Shown here: positions 47,204 to 56,848 of the stretch, piece after piece
Numbering within the stretch: the first letter of the stretch is position 1
How the letters are laid out: each line of letters opens with the position of its first letter
NCBI RefSeq assembly: GCF_024054195.1
Contig: NZ_JAMXLB010000001.1
Coordinates: 3,240,737-3,304,736, forward strand
Length of the DNA stretch: 64,000 bases
Direction of reading: 5' to 3'
Origin: Flavobacterium sp. NRK F7
Lineage (GTDB): Bacteria > Bacteroidota > Bacteroidia > Flavobacteriales > Flavobacteriaceae
Notes under the pieces: generated by a model
Databases searched by the model: none
Seen by the model: the letters and a program-made list of their open reading frames with translations, nothing else
Told to the model about the DNA's origin: nothing
Translations under genes and position numbers: made by a program

Positions 47204-49558
47204 ATGAAATTAAAATTATTTATTTTACTTGCATTGAGTAGTTGGTATTCCCTATTTGCTCAAATCTCTGGAAATATTTCAGGAAAAGTAATCGACAAAA
47301 AAACAAGTGAACCTTTACCTTATGTAACCATTGTTGTAAAACACGATGCCACTTTGGTAACAGGTGGTATTACCAACGAAACTGGAAATTTTGAAATTAA
47401 TAAATTAGTTCCTCAAAAATACACACTTGAAATTCAGTTTATTGGTTACAAAACTTTAATTAAAGAAGTGGATTTATCTGAAAATTCACGTGCCGATTTA
47501 GGAACGATTGCCATAGAAGAAGATGTTGCTCAATTGGCTGGTGTAGAAGTCGTTAAAGAGCGTTCCATCATGGAACAAAAAATCGACCGAAAAGTAATTA
47601 ATGTAGGTAAAGATTTAATCAGTGCGGGTGCTACTGCTGGAGAAATCATGAATAACATTCCTTCGGTTTCCGTTGATCCACAAACCAATCAAATTACTTT
47701 AAGAGGAAATTCGAATGTACGAATTCTTATTGATGGAAAACCAACGAATCTATCTCCCGAACAAATATTAAAACAAATTCCATCGGCTTCCATTAAACAA
47801 ATTGAGTTGATTACCAATCCATCAGCAAAATACAATCCGGAAGGAATGAGCGGTATTATTAATATTGTATTGCATAAAAATGCTAATGATGGTTTTAATG
47901 GTTCGGTAAACTCTGGAGTTACTTTTGGTATTACTCCTAAAGTAAATTCGTCTTTAGACTTAAATTATAAAACAGGGAAAGTAAATTTCTATGGTAATTA
48001 TGGTTTCAATCATGGAAAAAATGCCAATAATGGTTATATCAATAGTTTTGAAACGAATAATAGAAACAGACAAGGTTTTGATTTCAATAATAAAAATACA
48101 TCCCATTTATTTAAAGTAGGAATGGATTATTTTATTGACGAAAAAAACACCGTTTCCTTTTATACCACGCAAAATCTTTTTTATGGAGGCGCTATTGGTC
48201 GTACCGATGTCAATTATGAAGACCCAGCAACAGATGATATCTTACAGTTATTTAACTCTAAAAATGACAATACTTCGCAAGCTTATAATTTGGATTACAA
48301 ACACAATTTTAAGAAAGAAGGAGAAAATATTGAATTAGAAGTTAATTTTAACAAAAACGATAGCCCTGAACGCACTACATTTGAATTTCCACTTATTCCA
48401 AGTTATACATTAAATACTGTAGATAACACTAACGACAATGTTATTATTAATTTGGATTATGTAAATCCATTAAGTGAAACCACTAAACTAGAAACTGGAT
48501 TAGAAACGCGTATTGAATCGACAGATAATTTATTACATGTGAACAACAGTTATAATTCTAGTTTCAATTATGAAAGAAAAATCTATTCTGCTTATGCTAC
48601 TTATGGTAAACAGTGGAAAAAATGGAGTGCACAAGCGGGAGCGCGATTAGAAAAATTTGAAGCCGCAGCCGATTTTAATCAAGTAGGGAATGCAAGTGCT
48701 CATTTTTCAGATAGCTTTGTAACCGTTTATCCTTCTGGATTTATAAGTTATAATCCGAATGACAACAATTCGTTTAACTTTAGTGTTGCTAGACGTGTGG
48801 ATCGTGCCAGTATTCAACAAGTGAATCCAATTAGAGAATGGTCTACACCAACCATAGATTCTAAAGGTAATCCCGATCTAAAACCTCAGTTTACCAATTC
48901 TTTCGAGTTAAATTATACCCGAAGAACAAAAATTGGTTCCATTACTTCTGGAGTTTTTTATAGAAAAATTTATGATGAAATCAATCGTTATATTTACGAA
49001 AGTCCGACCGATCCTAACAAAAACATCTTAAGTTATGATAATTTTAAAGATAACGATGCCTATGGGATGGAGGTTTCTGGAAATTTAAACTTTACAAAAT
49101 GGTGGAGTGCTAATTTTGGAGTTGATGCTTATTTTAGAAAAATACGAGGAGTGGTGAGTACGGATTTTGTAGAAGCGGATGCTACTATTTTTAATGCTCG
49201 AATTAACAACTCTTTTAAAGCTACTAAAGATTTACGCTTTCAACTTTTTGGAATGTATAGAGGGGAAGACATTAGTTTACAATTTATCAGAAAACCCATG
49301 TGGAGAACTGATTTAGGAGCAAGTTATACCGTTTTAGGTGGAAAAGGAACCATTAGCGCACGTTTTAGTGATATATTTAAAGCGATGAAATTCAGTTTTG
49401 ATGGTGATTTGCCTTATCCTCAATCTGGTGCTTTTCATTGGGAAAGCCAAACGGTATATGTAGGGTTTAATTATCGTTTTGGTGGTGGAAAAAACAGAGC
49501 CTTACAACGCAAAGAAAGAGACAATAATCAAACCCAAAAAAGCGGTGGATTATTATAA
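47204..49558 (+). CDS. TonB-dependent outer-membrane receptor with carboxypeptidase-regulatory-like domain
   Basis: 784 residues. Signal peptide, then a CarboxypepD_reg-like domain (GKVIDKKTSEPLPYVTIVVK, GNFEINKLVPQKYTLEIQF). The plug has EIMNNIPSVSVDPQTNQITL and GMSGIINIVL. The barrel is of the outer-membrane beta-barrel family 3 type and ends in VGFNYRFGGGKN plus a polar tail after the last strand. There is no STN domain and no adjacent sigma or SusD gene, so it is not part of a signalling set. Substrate unknown. Confidence 0.9.
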   Translation: MKLKLFILLALSSWYSLFAQISGNISGKVIDKKTSEPLPYVTIVVKHDATLVTGGITNETGNFEINKLVPQKYTLEIQFIGYKTLIKEVDLSENSRADLGTIAIEEDVAQLAGVEVVKERSIMEQKIDRKVINVGKDLISAGATAGEIMNNIPSVSVDPQTNQITLRGNSNVRILIDGKPTNLSPEQILKQIPSASIKQIELITNPSAKYNPEGMSGIINIVLHKNANDGFNGSVNSGVTFGITPKVNSSLDLNYKTGKVNFYGNYGFNHGKNANNGYINSFETNNRNRQGFDFNNKNTSHLFKVGMDYFIDEKNTVSFYTTQNLFYGGAIGRTDVNYEDPATDDILQLFNSKNDNTSQAYNLDYKHNFKKEGENIELEVNFNKNDSPERTTFEFPLIPSYTLNTVDNTNDNVIINLDYVNPLSETTKLETGLETRIESTDNLLHVNNSYNSSFNYERKIYSAYATYGKQWKKWSAQAGARLEKFEAAADFNQVGNASAHFSDSFVTVYPSGFISYNPNDNNSFNFSVARRVDRASIQQVNPIREWSTPTIDSKGNPDLKPQFTNSFELNYTRRTKIGSITSGVFYRKIYDEINRYIYESPTDPNKNILSYDNFKDNDAYGMEVSGNLNFTKWWSANFGVDAYFRKIRGVVSTDFVEADATIFNARINNSFKATKDLRFQLFGMYRGEDISLQFIRKPMWRTDLGASYTVLGGKGTISARFSDIFKAMKFSFDGDLPYPQSGAFHWESQTVYVGFNYRFGGGKNRALQRKERDNNQTQKSGGLL

Positions 49559-49571
49559 TTTTTTATACAAA

Positions 49572-49599
49572 AAAAGCGATTCCAAATGGAATCGCTTTT
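49572..49599. terminator. Bidirectional terminator
   Basis: A 13-bp stem (AAAAGCGATTCCA / TGGAATCGCTTTT), in practice with a 4-nt loop, between the convergent receptor gene and the DUF4348-like lipoprotein gene. Confidence 0.85.
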
Positions 49600-49603
49600 A
49601 ATT

Positions 49604-50074
49604 TTATGGTGAGGCATCTATCCAACTTTTCAAATACCATTTCCCATTTTTATTTTCAAAGAAATAATCAATCATATAACCATTATTCAATCCTCTTTGT
49701 TCAATTTTGGCATTTTTCGAATCAATAAAAATATTTTGTTTGTATTCTAAAAAATCATCAGGTAGTATAAAGTTTAAGAAAGTATACTTTTCTTGATTTA
49801 CTGGAATTTCTTGTAATTCAAAATTATCATCTAATACTTGAATTGGTAAAGGAAATTGAACCCTCTCTAATTGAAACTCTCTTTTTTGACTAAACATTTC
49901 AATAAAATCATGAAAATCTTCCTGTACAACCTTACTTTCATTTTTTTGTTGAGATTGTATCAAAGAGTCTTGATTTTTCTGTAGTTTAGTATTTAAATTT
50001 TCTGTAGTCTCTTTTTTACAACCTATTAAAAGAAAAAAAGAAATACCAATCCCGATAAAAAATAATCCTTTCAT
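49604..50074 (-). CDS. Lipoprotein, DUF4348-like
   Basis: 156 residues from ATG 50074, chosen because it begins a textbook lipoprotein signal (MKGLFFIGIGISFFLLIGC). An in-frame ATG at 50116, just after the FabH-like stop, would add 14 residues. The mature part has a Gln/Lys-rich linker and then DFHDFIEMFSQKREFQLERV, followed by FPLPIQVLD. This F-x2-F, FQ-x2-RV-x-FP pattern is what I recall for DUF4348. Function unknown. It probably shares a transcript with the FabH-like gene. Confidence 0.6.
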   Translation of the reverse strand: MKGLFFIGIGISFFLLIGCKKETTENLNTKLQKNQDSLIQSQQKNESKVVQEDFHDFIEMFSQKREFQLERVQFPLPIQVLDDNFELQEIPVNQEKYTFLNFILPDDFLEYKQNIFIDSKNAKIEQRGLNNGYMIDYFFENKNGKWYLKSWIDASP

Positions 50075-50117
50075 CCAAATAGAGGAAACTGCTCTTGCAC
50101 TCTTCGTAAGTATCATT

Positions 50118-51125
50118 TTACCAACGAATTATTACACTTCCCCAAGTAAAACCACTACCAAAAGCAGCTAATACTACTAAATCACCTTCTTTTATTTTTC
50201 CTTGTTCCCATGCTTCTGTTAAAGCAATAGGAATAGAAGCTGCAGTAGTATTACCATATTTCTGAATATTGTTATACACTTGATCATCCGTCAATCTGAA
50301 TTTTTGTTGTATGAACTGAGAAATTCTCAAATTCGCTTGATGAGGCACTAATAAATTTATATCGGAAACTTGTAAATTATTCGCTTGTAAACCCTCATTT
50401 ATTACTTCACTAAAACGAACCACTGCATTTTTAAATACAAACTGGCCGTTCATATAAGGATAATAACTTTCATCATTAGGATCATTATCAGCAATAATAT
50501 CGGTTACCCATCTTTTACCCATTCCTGGAGCAATTAAAGATAATTCCTCTGCATGTTGCCCTTCTGAATGCAAATGTGTGGACAAAATCCCTTTGGTTGT
50601 ATCTTCTTCTCTACTCAAAATAGCAGCACCTGCCCCATCTCCAAAAATGACAGAAACACCTCTTCCTCTGGTCGTCATATCCAATCCCGTTGAATGTAAC
50701 TCTGAACCAATGACTAATATGTTTTTATACATACCTGTCTTAATAAATTGATCAGCTACAGAAATGGCATATACAAAACCCGAACATTGATTTCTAACAT
50801 CTAAAGCACCAACCGTTTTCAAACCTAAATCACGTTGTACTAAAACACCAGGTCCTGGAAAATAATAATCTGGACTTAAAGTGGCAAAAATGACAAAATC
50901 AATTTCCTCTTTATCAATTTTTGCTCTTTCAATAGCAATTTTAGCGGCTTTCACACCCATCGATGTTGTGGTGTCTTCACCTCTAATGATATGTCTTCGT
51001 TCTTGAATACCGGTTCGTTCTTGAATCCATTCGTCATTGGTATCCATAATTTTAGCCAAATCATCATTGGTTACTATATTTTCAGGAACATAATATCCTA
51101 ATCCTGTTATTTTTGAATGATACAT
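50118..51125 (-). CDS. 3-oxoacyl-ACP synthase III family protein (FabH-like)
   Basis: Thiolase-fold condensing enzyme. 335 residues with the full Cys-His-Asn triad: C114 (NQCSGF), H262 (VPHQANLR) and N292 (YGNTTAASIP). In the main FabH it starts fatty-acid synthesis from acetyl-CoA and malonyl-ACP. This copy does not sit in a fab cluster (no plsX or rpmF neighbour), so it may be a second KAS III with another acyl starter; that is inference. A TAnnTTTG box lies 30 nt upstream. Confidence 0.88.
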   Translation of the reverse strand: MYHSKITGLGYYVPENIVTNDDLAKIMDTNDEWIQERTGIQERRHIIRGEDTTTSMGVKAAKIAIERAKIDKEEIDFVIFATLSPDYYFPGPGVLVQRDLGLKTVGALDVRNQCSGFVYAISVADQFIKTGMYKNILVIGSELHSTGLDMTTRGRGVSVIFGDGAGAAILSREEDTTKGILSTHLHSEGQHAEELSLIAPGMGKRWVTDIIADNDPNDESYYPYMNGQFVFKNAVVRFSEVINEGLQANNLQVSDINLLVPHQANLRISQFIQQKFRLTDDQVYNNIQKYGNTTAASIPIALTEAWEQGKIKEGDLVVLAAFGSGFTWGSVIIRW

Positions 51126-51154
51126 TTCTTACACTATTAATATTTTAGGGAGGA

Positions 51155-51162
51155 CAAATTTA
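51155..51162 (-). promoter_or_regulatory. Candidate -7 box of the FabH-like gene
   Basis: TAAATTTG on the minus strand, 29 nt before the ATG. No clear -33 element. Confidence 0.4.
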
Positions 51163-51309
51163 ATAAATTATCATTTTAAATGAATTATCCTGCTGTTTTT
51201 TTCGGTAATCTCAAATTTACAGATTTTAAACGTACATTTTAACAAAATTTACAGATTTTCCCATTTTAATTGGATTATTTTTGAGCAACTAACCATTTTT
51301 TATTTTACA

Positions 51310-53724
51310 ATGAAAGCATTTTTTATTAGTACATGTCTTTTAATCGCTAGTTTTTATAGCTTTTCTCAGGAAAATGTAACCTATCAAAAACCTCCACAAG
51401 AAATTTTAACCTTAGCTGATTACCAACGAGCGCCAGGTGTTTCCATGGATTCTAAAAAAGAATACATGTTATTAACATATAGAAATACGTATAAAAATTT
51501 AGAAGATTTAAGTCAGGAAGAAATGCGTTTGGGAGGATTACGTATTAATCCCGTAACTAACATTTCTAGTACGATTACTTATGCTAACAATTTAAAAATT
51601 GGTACTATTAAAAACAAATCTGAAACTCAAGTTTTGGGCTTACCAGATAATCCAAAGATTGCTAATATTTCTTGGTCACCCAATGAAAAGTATATTGCTT
51701 TTACACACACTACCTCACAAGGTGTAACCCTTTGGTATATTGATGTTGCCACTGCAAAAGCTACAAAATTAAGCAAGGTATTTTTAAATGCCAATATGGG
51801 AAACCCTATCAGTTGGTACAAAGACAGTAAGGCTTTATTAGTAACAACTTTAGCAACCAATCCACCCGCTTTAATCAATTCTAAAGAAGCATTACCTAAA
51901 GGTCCAATTGTATCTGAAAGTGAAGGAAAAGTTTCTCAAAACAGAACGTATCAAGATTTATTAAAAAACAAAGCAGACGAAGCCAACTTTGTTACTTTAG
52001 CGACTTCAAAGGTGGATAAAATCGATTTAAATGGAAACAGAACTCCCTTTAGCAAAACATCAGGATTGTTTTCTGATGTAAGTTTTTCACCAGATGGAAA
52101 TTATGTTATGATTACCTCTATTGAGAAACCTTTTTCTTATTTAGTTCCTTACTATCGATTCCCACAAATTACGGTAGTTTATGATATAAATGGAAATGAA
52201 ATTAAAACCGTAAATGAAGTTCCTCTAAATGAAATTTCTCCTAAAGGTTTTATGTCTACTCGCACAGGTAAAAGAAATATGGCTTGGAGAAGCGATGTTC
52301 CAGCAACACTTTATTTTGTGGAAGCTTTAGATGGTGGTGACCAAGCCAATGAAGTTCCTTTTAGAGACGAAGTTTTTTTATGGGAAGCTCCCTTTACAAA
52401 TGCACCTCAATCGTTATTAAAAGTACAACAACGTTTTGCTGGCATACAATGGGGAAATAATACAACTGCAATTTTGTCGGATTATTGGTACGACACCAGA
52501 AATAGCAAAACCTATCTTATCAACCCTTCAGTTGAAGGTGCGGAACCAAAATTAATTTGGGACCGAAATTACCAAGATAAATATAGTGATCCTGGAAATT
52601 TTGAAACAAAGAAAAACGCTTTTGGAAATTATGTTTTAACCATTGAAAATAATAAAATGTTTTTATTAGGTGATGGTTTTACCAAAGAAGGACAATTTCC
52701 TTTTATTGATGAATTGGATATAAAAACATTAAAAACCAATCGCATTTACACCTCAAAATTAACCGATAAAAAAGAAGATTTATTGTCTATTGAAGACAGT
52801 AAAAAAGGAGATGTTTTGGTTATGTTGCAATCGAAAAATGAATATCCAAATTATTATTTCCGAAATTTAAAAACTAAAAAAATCACACCTATAACAACTT
52901 TTAAAAATCCTTTTGAAAGCTTGAATAATGTGTATAAAGAAGTCATTACATATAAAAGAAATGACGGTGTAACACTTTCTGGAACTTTATATTTACCTGC
53001 TACTTACGACAGAAACAAAAAAGATCAAAAATTACCTTTATTAATTTGGGCTTACCCAGAAGAATTTAAAGATAAAAATAGTGCAGGTCAAACCACACAA
53101 AATCCAAATGATTTCACCTTTCCTTATTATGGTTCTTTTGTATATTGGGTAACTAGAGGTTATGCCGTTTTAGACGATGCTTCTTTTCCTATCATTGGTG
53201 AAGGTACTACAGAACCCAACGACACTTTTATACCACAATTAGTAGCTAATGCTAAAGCAGCAATAGATGCTGTAGATAATTTAGGATATATTAATAGAAA
53301 AAAAGTGGCTGTTGGCGGACATTCCTATGGTGCATTTATGACAGCAAACCTTTTAACGCATTCTGATTTATTTGCTTGTGGAATTGCAAGAAGTGGGGCT
53401 TACAATAGAACCTTAACTCCATTTGGCTTTCAAAGTGAACAAAGAAACTATTGGGATGTTCCAGAGGTGTACAATACAATGTCTCCTTTTATGAATGCTT
53501 CTAAAATGAAGACACCACTACTTTTAGTTCATGGAGAAGCAGATAATAATCCAGGAACATTTACTTTGCAAACAGAACGTTATTTTCAAGCTTTAAAAGG
53601 TTTAGGTGCTCCTGTTAGAATGGTTCTTCTACCTAAAGAAAGTCATGGTTATGTTGCAGAAGAAAACATCTTTCATCTTTTATGGGAACAGGATCAGTTC
53701 TTAGAAAAATATTTAAAGAACTAA
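51310..53724 (+). CDS. Secreted S9-family (prolyl oligopeptidase-type) peptidase
   Basis: 804 residues with a signal peptide (MKAFFISTCLLIASFYSFSQ). The N-terminal ~500 residues look like a beta-propeller (FSPDGNYVMITSIEKPF, ISWSPNEKYIAFTHT). The C-terminal alpha/beta hydrolase has S672 in GGHSYGAF, D745 in HGEADNN and H779 in ESHGY, a complete triad. By form it is close to the glutamyl-/prolyl-peptidase group of S9 in Bacteroidota. It acts in the periplasm or at the surface on peptides. It is a single gene with its own terminator. Confidence 0.9.
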   Translation: MKAFFISTCLLIASFYSFSQENVTYQKPPQEILTLADYQRAPGVSMDSKKEYMLLTYRNTYKNLEDLSQEEMRLGGLRINPVTNISSTITYANNLKIGTIKNKSETQVLGLPDNPKIANISWSPNEKYIAFTHTTSQGVTLWYIDVATAKATKLSKVFLNANMGNPISWYKDSKALLVTTLATNPPALINSKEALPKGPIVSESEGKVSQNRTYQDLLKNKADEANFVTLATSKVDKIDLNGNRTPFSKTSGLFSDVSFSPDGNYVMITSIEKPFSYLVPYYRFPQITVVYDINGNEIKTVNEVPLNEISPKGFMSTRTGKRNMAWRSDVPATLYFVEALDGGDQANEVPFRDEVFLWEAPFTNAPQSLLKVQQRFAGIQWGNNTTAILSDYWYDTRNSKTYLINPSVEGAEPKLIWDRNYQDKYSDPGNFETKKNAFGNYVLTIENNKMFLLGDGFTKEGQFPFIDELDIKTLKTNRIYTSKLTDKKEDLLSIEDSKKGDVLVMLQSKNEYPNYYFRNLKTKKITPITTFKNPFESLNNVYKEVITYKRNDGVTLSGTLYLPATYDRNKKDQKLPLLIWAYPEEFKDKNSAGQTTQNPNDFTFPYYGSFVYWVTRGYAVLDDASFPIIGEGTTEPNDTFIPQLVANAKAAIDAVDNLGYINRKKVAVGGHSYGAFMTANLLTHSDLFACGIARSGAYNRTLTPFGFQSEQRNYWDVPEVYNTMSPFMNASKMKTPLLLVHGEADNNPGTFTLQTERYFQALKGLGAPVRMVLLPKESHGYVAEENIFHLLWEQDQFLEKYLKN

Positions 53725-53738
53725 AGCTAAAGAGATAA

Positions 53739-53772
53739 AAAAATAGACTTGTAAAACTACAAGTCTATTTTT
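53739..53772. terminator. Bidirectional terminator overlapping a stop codon
   Basis: A 15-bp stem (AAAAATAGACTTGTA / TACAAGTCTATTTTT) with a 4-nt loop, between the S9 peptidase and ABC ATPase genes. The right arm includes the last codons and stop of the ABC gene. Confidence 0.8.
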
Positions 53773-54686
53773 ATTTTTAAACCTACTCTAGTATTCGGTT
53801 CTATTTCAAATTTATTTTCAAAGAAAATGGTTTGGTTACCCAAAATCGATTCAATTAGATACGAATTTCCTTTAAAATAGTTTTTTTGAACCACCACTTC
53901 AAAGGTAGAATTTTCAGAAATTTCCAATTGATGGGCATAAAGAAATAAACTATCTTCTTCCCAATTGATTTGATTTACTTCACCAAATAAAGAAGCTGCA
54001 TAAAAAGAACTAGGGTATTTATAAATTTCTTGCGTTTCTCCAAAATCGACTAATTCTCCTGCTTTCATAACTAAAACCTCATCACAAAATGACAATACAT
54101 CTTGCGTATCATGAGTAGCTACGATACAACTAATTTTCTTTTCCTTTAAATAAGCAAATATTTTTCTTCGCAAACTGTTTTTTAGAAAATTATCGATATG
54201 ACTAAAAGGTTCGTCAAGTAACAACAATTCAGGTTCAAGAGCTAAAACTTTAGCCAAAGCTACTCGTTGCATTTGACCGCCACTTAAAAACTTTACTTTA
54301 GTATTTGAAAAAGCAGTCATCTCTACGACTTCTAACAATTCCTTTATCCGATTACTTTTTTCTTCTGGATAAAAATTAGATAAAAATTTACCTACATTTT
54401 CAGCAACAGTCGTGTAAGGCATTAGATCAAAATCTTGAGCCAAATATTTCATTTTTGGCATTCCTGGAACTAAATTAGACTTTGGACCTAATATGGGTTC
54501 ATCTCTCCAAAAAATAATTCCAGAATCTAAATCATGTAACCCATATATTAATTGTAACAAGGTACTCTTTCCACATCCGCTTTCTCCTATAAGGGCTAAA
54601 AAATTTCCTTCTTTCAAAGAAAAGCTCATTTTTTTTATCAAAGGTTCATTTGTATAAGAAAATGATATATTTGATACTTTTAACAT
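53757..54686 (-). CDS. ABC transporter ATP-binding protein, orphan
   Basis: 309 residues. Walker A GESGCGKST at 34-42, signature LSGGQ at 134-138, Walker B LLLLDEP ending at 160, H-loop VATHD. After ~230 residues comes a C-terminal extension with TOBE-like strands (STFEVVVQKNYFKGNSYLIE), as in importer ATPases such as PotA/FbpC. No permease or binding-protein gene adjoins it, so the transported solute and partners are unknown. A TACxTTTG-like box (TAAGTTTG, 54713-54706) lies 20 nt upstream. Confidence 0.87.
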   Translation of the reverse strand: MLKVSNISFSYTNEPLIKKMSFSLKEGNFLALIGESGCGKSTLLQLIYGLHDLDSGIIFWRDEPILGPKSNLVPGMPKMKYLAQDFDLMPYTTVAENVGKFLSNFYPEEKSNRIKELLEVVEMTAFSNTKVKFLSGGQMQRVALAKVLALEPELLLLDEPFSHIDNFLKNSLRRKIFAYLKEKKISCIVATHDTQDVLSFCDEVLVMKAGELVDFGETQEIYKYPSSFYAASLFGEVNQINWEEDSLFLYAHQLEISENSTFEVVVQKNYFKGNSYLIESILGNQTIFFENKFEIEPNTRVGLKIKIDL

Positions 54687-54705
54687 TGTTTATTCCTTTT
54701 TTCAA

Positions 54706-54713
54706 CAAACTTA
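54706..54713 (-). promoter_or_regulatory. Candidate -7 box of the ABC ATPase gene
   Basis: TAAGTTTG on the minus strand, 19 nt before the ATG. A TTG 25 nt further upstream is longer than the usual spacing. Confidence 0.35.
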
Positions 54714-54838
54714 CAAATAAATTGACTTTTATGTAGTCCAAGTTTAAAAACAATACATTGTTAATAAAAAGTATTATGGAACATTCAATTTAATTTCTAT
54801 CTTGCGACACCCAAAATAACAACCTATTATAATTTAAA

Positions 54839-55435
54839 ATGGTACGAAATTTTTTTTCCATTAGTATTCTTTTTTACCTATTTACCTTAACTTCTTATGC
54901 GCAATTTGGTATAGAAGTAAATTATGGCCTTAACGGTGTTTTACAACCAAACATCACAAATTTTTCACATGTAGGAGGAGGTCTTTTATATGATTTTAAT
55001 GAATCCTTTGGTGCAAAATTAGATTTTGGCTCAGACCAATTTAGAACCGACAATACTTTTTTTAATAAAGAATCTGGTATTAATATTGCTCGTTTTTCAC
55101 TTCAAGGTACGGCTAATATTTCTGATTTAATTGACCCAACAAGCCTATACAGTGCCTTTAATTTATCAGGACATTTAGGAGGCGGTTATTCTTTTATAAA
55201 ATCGACAGAACATAGGAATTCAGACAATACCGTAAATGCTATCATTGGGTTGACCCCAAAACTTAAAATAACTCAAGGATTATATTTTGCTGTTGATGCT
55301 TCTGTAATTTTTAACCTTTCTCAACATTATGGTTTTGATGGAGAATATACCTATGATAATTACCCTAATTCTATCACAGGTATTATGTATAATGTTACAG
55401 GAGGATTAATCTATAAGTTTAATGAATATTATTAA
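54839..55435 (+). CDS. Outer-membrane beta-barrel protein, small
   Basis: 198 residues with a signal peptide (MVRNFFSISILFYLFTLTSYAQ). Alternating strands with Gly and aromatic residues (VGGGLLYDFNESFGAKLDFG, LSGHLGGGYSFIKS, NVTGGLIYKFNEYY) and a C-terminal aromatic residue suggest an 8-stranded barrel. It resembles the barrel half of flavobacterial OmpA-type porins, and the convergent gene next door encodes an OmpA C-terminal domain. Function unknown. Confidence 0.7.
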   Translation: MVRNFFSISILFYLFTLTSYAQFGIEVNYGLNGVLQPNITNFSHVGGGLLYDFNESFGAKLDFGSDQFRTDNTFFNKESGINIARFSLQGTANISDLIDPTSLYSAFNLSGHLGGGYSFIKSTEHRNSDNTVNAIIGLTPKLKITQGLYFAVDASVIFNLSQHYGFDGEYTYDNYPNSITGIMYNVTGGLIYKFNEYY

Positions 55436-55441
55436 AAACAA

Positions 55442-55472
55442 AAAAGACTGTTGCCTTAAACAACAGTCTTTT
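55442..55472. terminator. Bidirectional terminator
   Basis: A 12-bp stem (AAAAGACTGTTG / CAACAGTCTTTT) with a 7-nt loop, between the beta-barrel and OmpA-type genes. Confidence 0.85.
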
Positions 55473-55489
55473 CTTTATTCATAGCAATT

Positions 55490-56185
55490 TTAATTTTGCG
55501 CTTCTTTTTGAGCGTCTTGTATCATTTTTTCATTTGCCACAATTGCAAATTCCACACGTCTGTTTTTACTTCTTCCAGCATCAGTATCATTATCGGCAAT
55601 TGGATCTGCTTCACCCATACCTTTAATTACAAATCGTGAAGAAGAAAGTCCTTTCTGAACAAGATAATTTTTGACACTACTAGCTCTTTGCTGTGATAAA
55701 TTTAAGTTATAATCATCAGCACCTTTACTATCAGTATATCCAAAAATAGTAATATCCGTATCGGCATAATCTTTAAAAACAGGAACTAATTTATCTAAAT
55801 TTTGTTTCGCTAAAGGTGTTAAACTTGCTTTATTGAAATCAAAATTAACTGAATTTTCTCCTAGAACTAATTGAATTCCTTCTCCTACCCTTTTTACTTC
55901 AGCTCCTGGAAGTGCTGTTTCAATTTCTCTTGCTTGTTTATCCATTTTATTACCAATAACACCACCAGCAACACCACCTACAACACCACCAATAACTGCA
56001 CCAAGAGCGCCATTACCACCTTTTCCTACATTATTCCCAATTACACCACCAATGATAGCTCCACCAACTGCTCCTATGGCAGCACCACGTTGTGTCTTAT
56101 TCGAATTTTTAACGGAATTACAACTATTTAAACTCATTAACAAACTCATCGAAAGAGCTGTTAACATTACTATTGATTTTTTCAT
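55490..56185 (-). CDS. OmpA-family lipoprotein with glycine-zipper segment
   Basis: 231 residues. Lipobox LNSC, then glycine-zipper repeats (about 34-83: GAAIGAVGGAIIGGVIGNNV, GALGAVIGGVVGGVAGGVIG). The C-terminal OmpA peptidoglycan-binding domain (NFDFNKASLTPLAKQNLDKL, IFGYTDSKGADDYNLNLSQQ, GRSKNRRVEF) has the conserved Asp and Arg that hold diaminopimelate. It should tether the outer membrane to peptidoglycan. It starts 13 nt downstream of a lipocalin-like lipoprotein gene and is probably co-transcribed with it. Confidence 0.92.
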   Translation of the reverse strand: MKKSIVMLTALSMSLLMSLNSCNSVKNSNKTQRGAAIGAVGGAIIGGVIGNNVGKGGNGALGAVIGGVVGGVAGGVIGNKMDKQAREIETALPGAEVKRVGEGIQLVLGENSVNFDFNKASLTPLAKQNLDKLVPVFKDYADTDITIFGYTDSKGADDYNLNLSQQRASSVKNYLVQKGLSSSRFVIKGMGEADPIADNDTDAGRSKNRRVEFAIVANEKMIQDAQKEAQN

Positions 56186-56198
56186 CTTATTTATTTTT

Positions 56199-56672
56199 TT
56201 AATTATTTCTCACAAATTGATACGTAACTGCTGTATTTTTCCCTGCAACATCAACATGGTCTACTAATTGAAAAGTAGTTTCTGTTACATTTATTAAATC
56301 TAAAACATAACCTGTACCAACTCTTTTTGCTTTTTCTGCATCTAAAATTTTCATCACAAAACGACCATCCTTATTCACATACCAAGTGATATTGGATGAA
56401 TATAGAGAACAAGCATCATTCGTTAAACTAAAGGAACCTTTATTATTGTTAGAAATAAAATTCCATTTACTACCCACAAAACAATTAGAATCTACTAAAT
56501 CAAAAGAAGTGATTTTTACATATTGTGAATTAGGATAACTCACTTGAGTTAGTATCCAATCTCCTTTTAATGCAACTTCTGTCTTCATATCTAACTTGGT
56601 TCCTACAGGAGAATTTGATTTACATGAGATTAATGATAAAATTAAACCCATTAGTATAAGTACTTTTTTCAT
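56199..56672 (-). CDS. Lipocalin-like lipoprotein
   Basis: 157 residues. Lipobox LISC (Cys17). The mature part starts with a G-D-W-type strand (LKGDWILTQVSYPN) and continues with ITSFDLVDSNCFVGSKWNF and FQLVDHVDVAGKNTAVTYQF, which is the lipocalin-like barrel common in Bacteroidota. The ligand is unknown. It is the first gene of a two-gene unit with the OmpA-type lipoprotein. Confidence 0.82.
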   Translation of the reverse strand: MKKVLILMGLILSLISCKSNSPVGTKLDMKTEVALKGDWILTQVSYPNSQYVKITSFDLVDSNCFVGSKWNFISNNNKGSFSLTNDACSLYSSNITWYVNKDGRFVMKILDAEKAKRVGTGYVLDLINVTETTFQLVDHVDVAGKNTAVTYQFVRNN

Positions 56673-56700
56673 ATCTGTTTTATATTAAATTTTCTTTTAC

Positions 56701-56708
56701 AAATGTAT
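56701..56708 (-). promoter_or_regulatory. Candidate -7 box of the lipocalin/OmpA unit
   Basis: TACATTTG on the minus strand, 28 nt before the lipocalin-like ATG. No clear -33 element. Confidence 0.4.
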
Positions 56709-56848
56709 ATCAGAATCTACTATTTTTTTTACATAATATTATTTTTCGCTTTCAAAATTTCCATTCAGCCAATTTGTCAGTTTCTAAAATTTGGTATTTC
56801 TTTTGAATACTTGATGACATTACTATGTATAATTAAAAAAATATCAAT

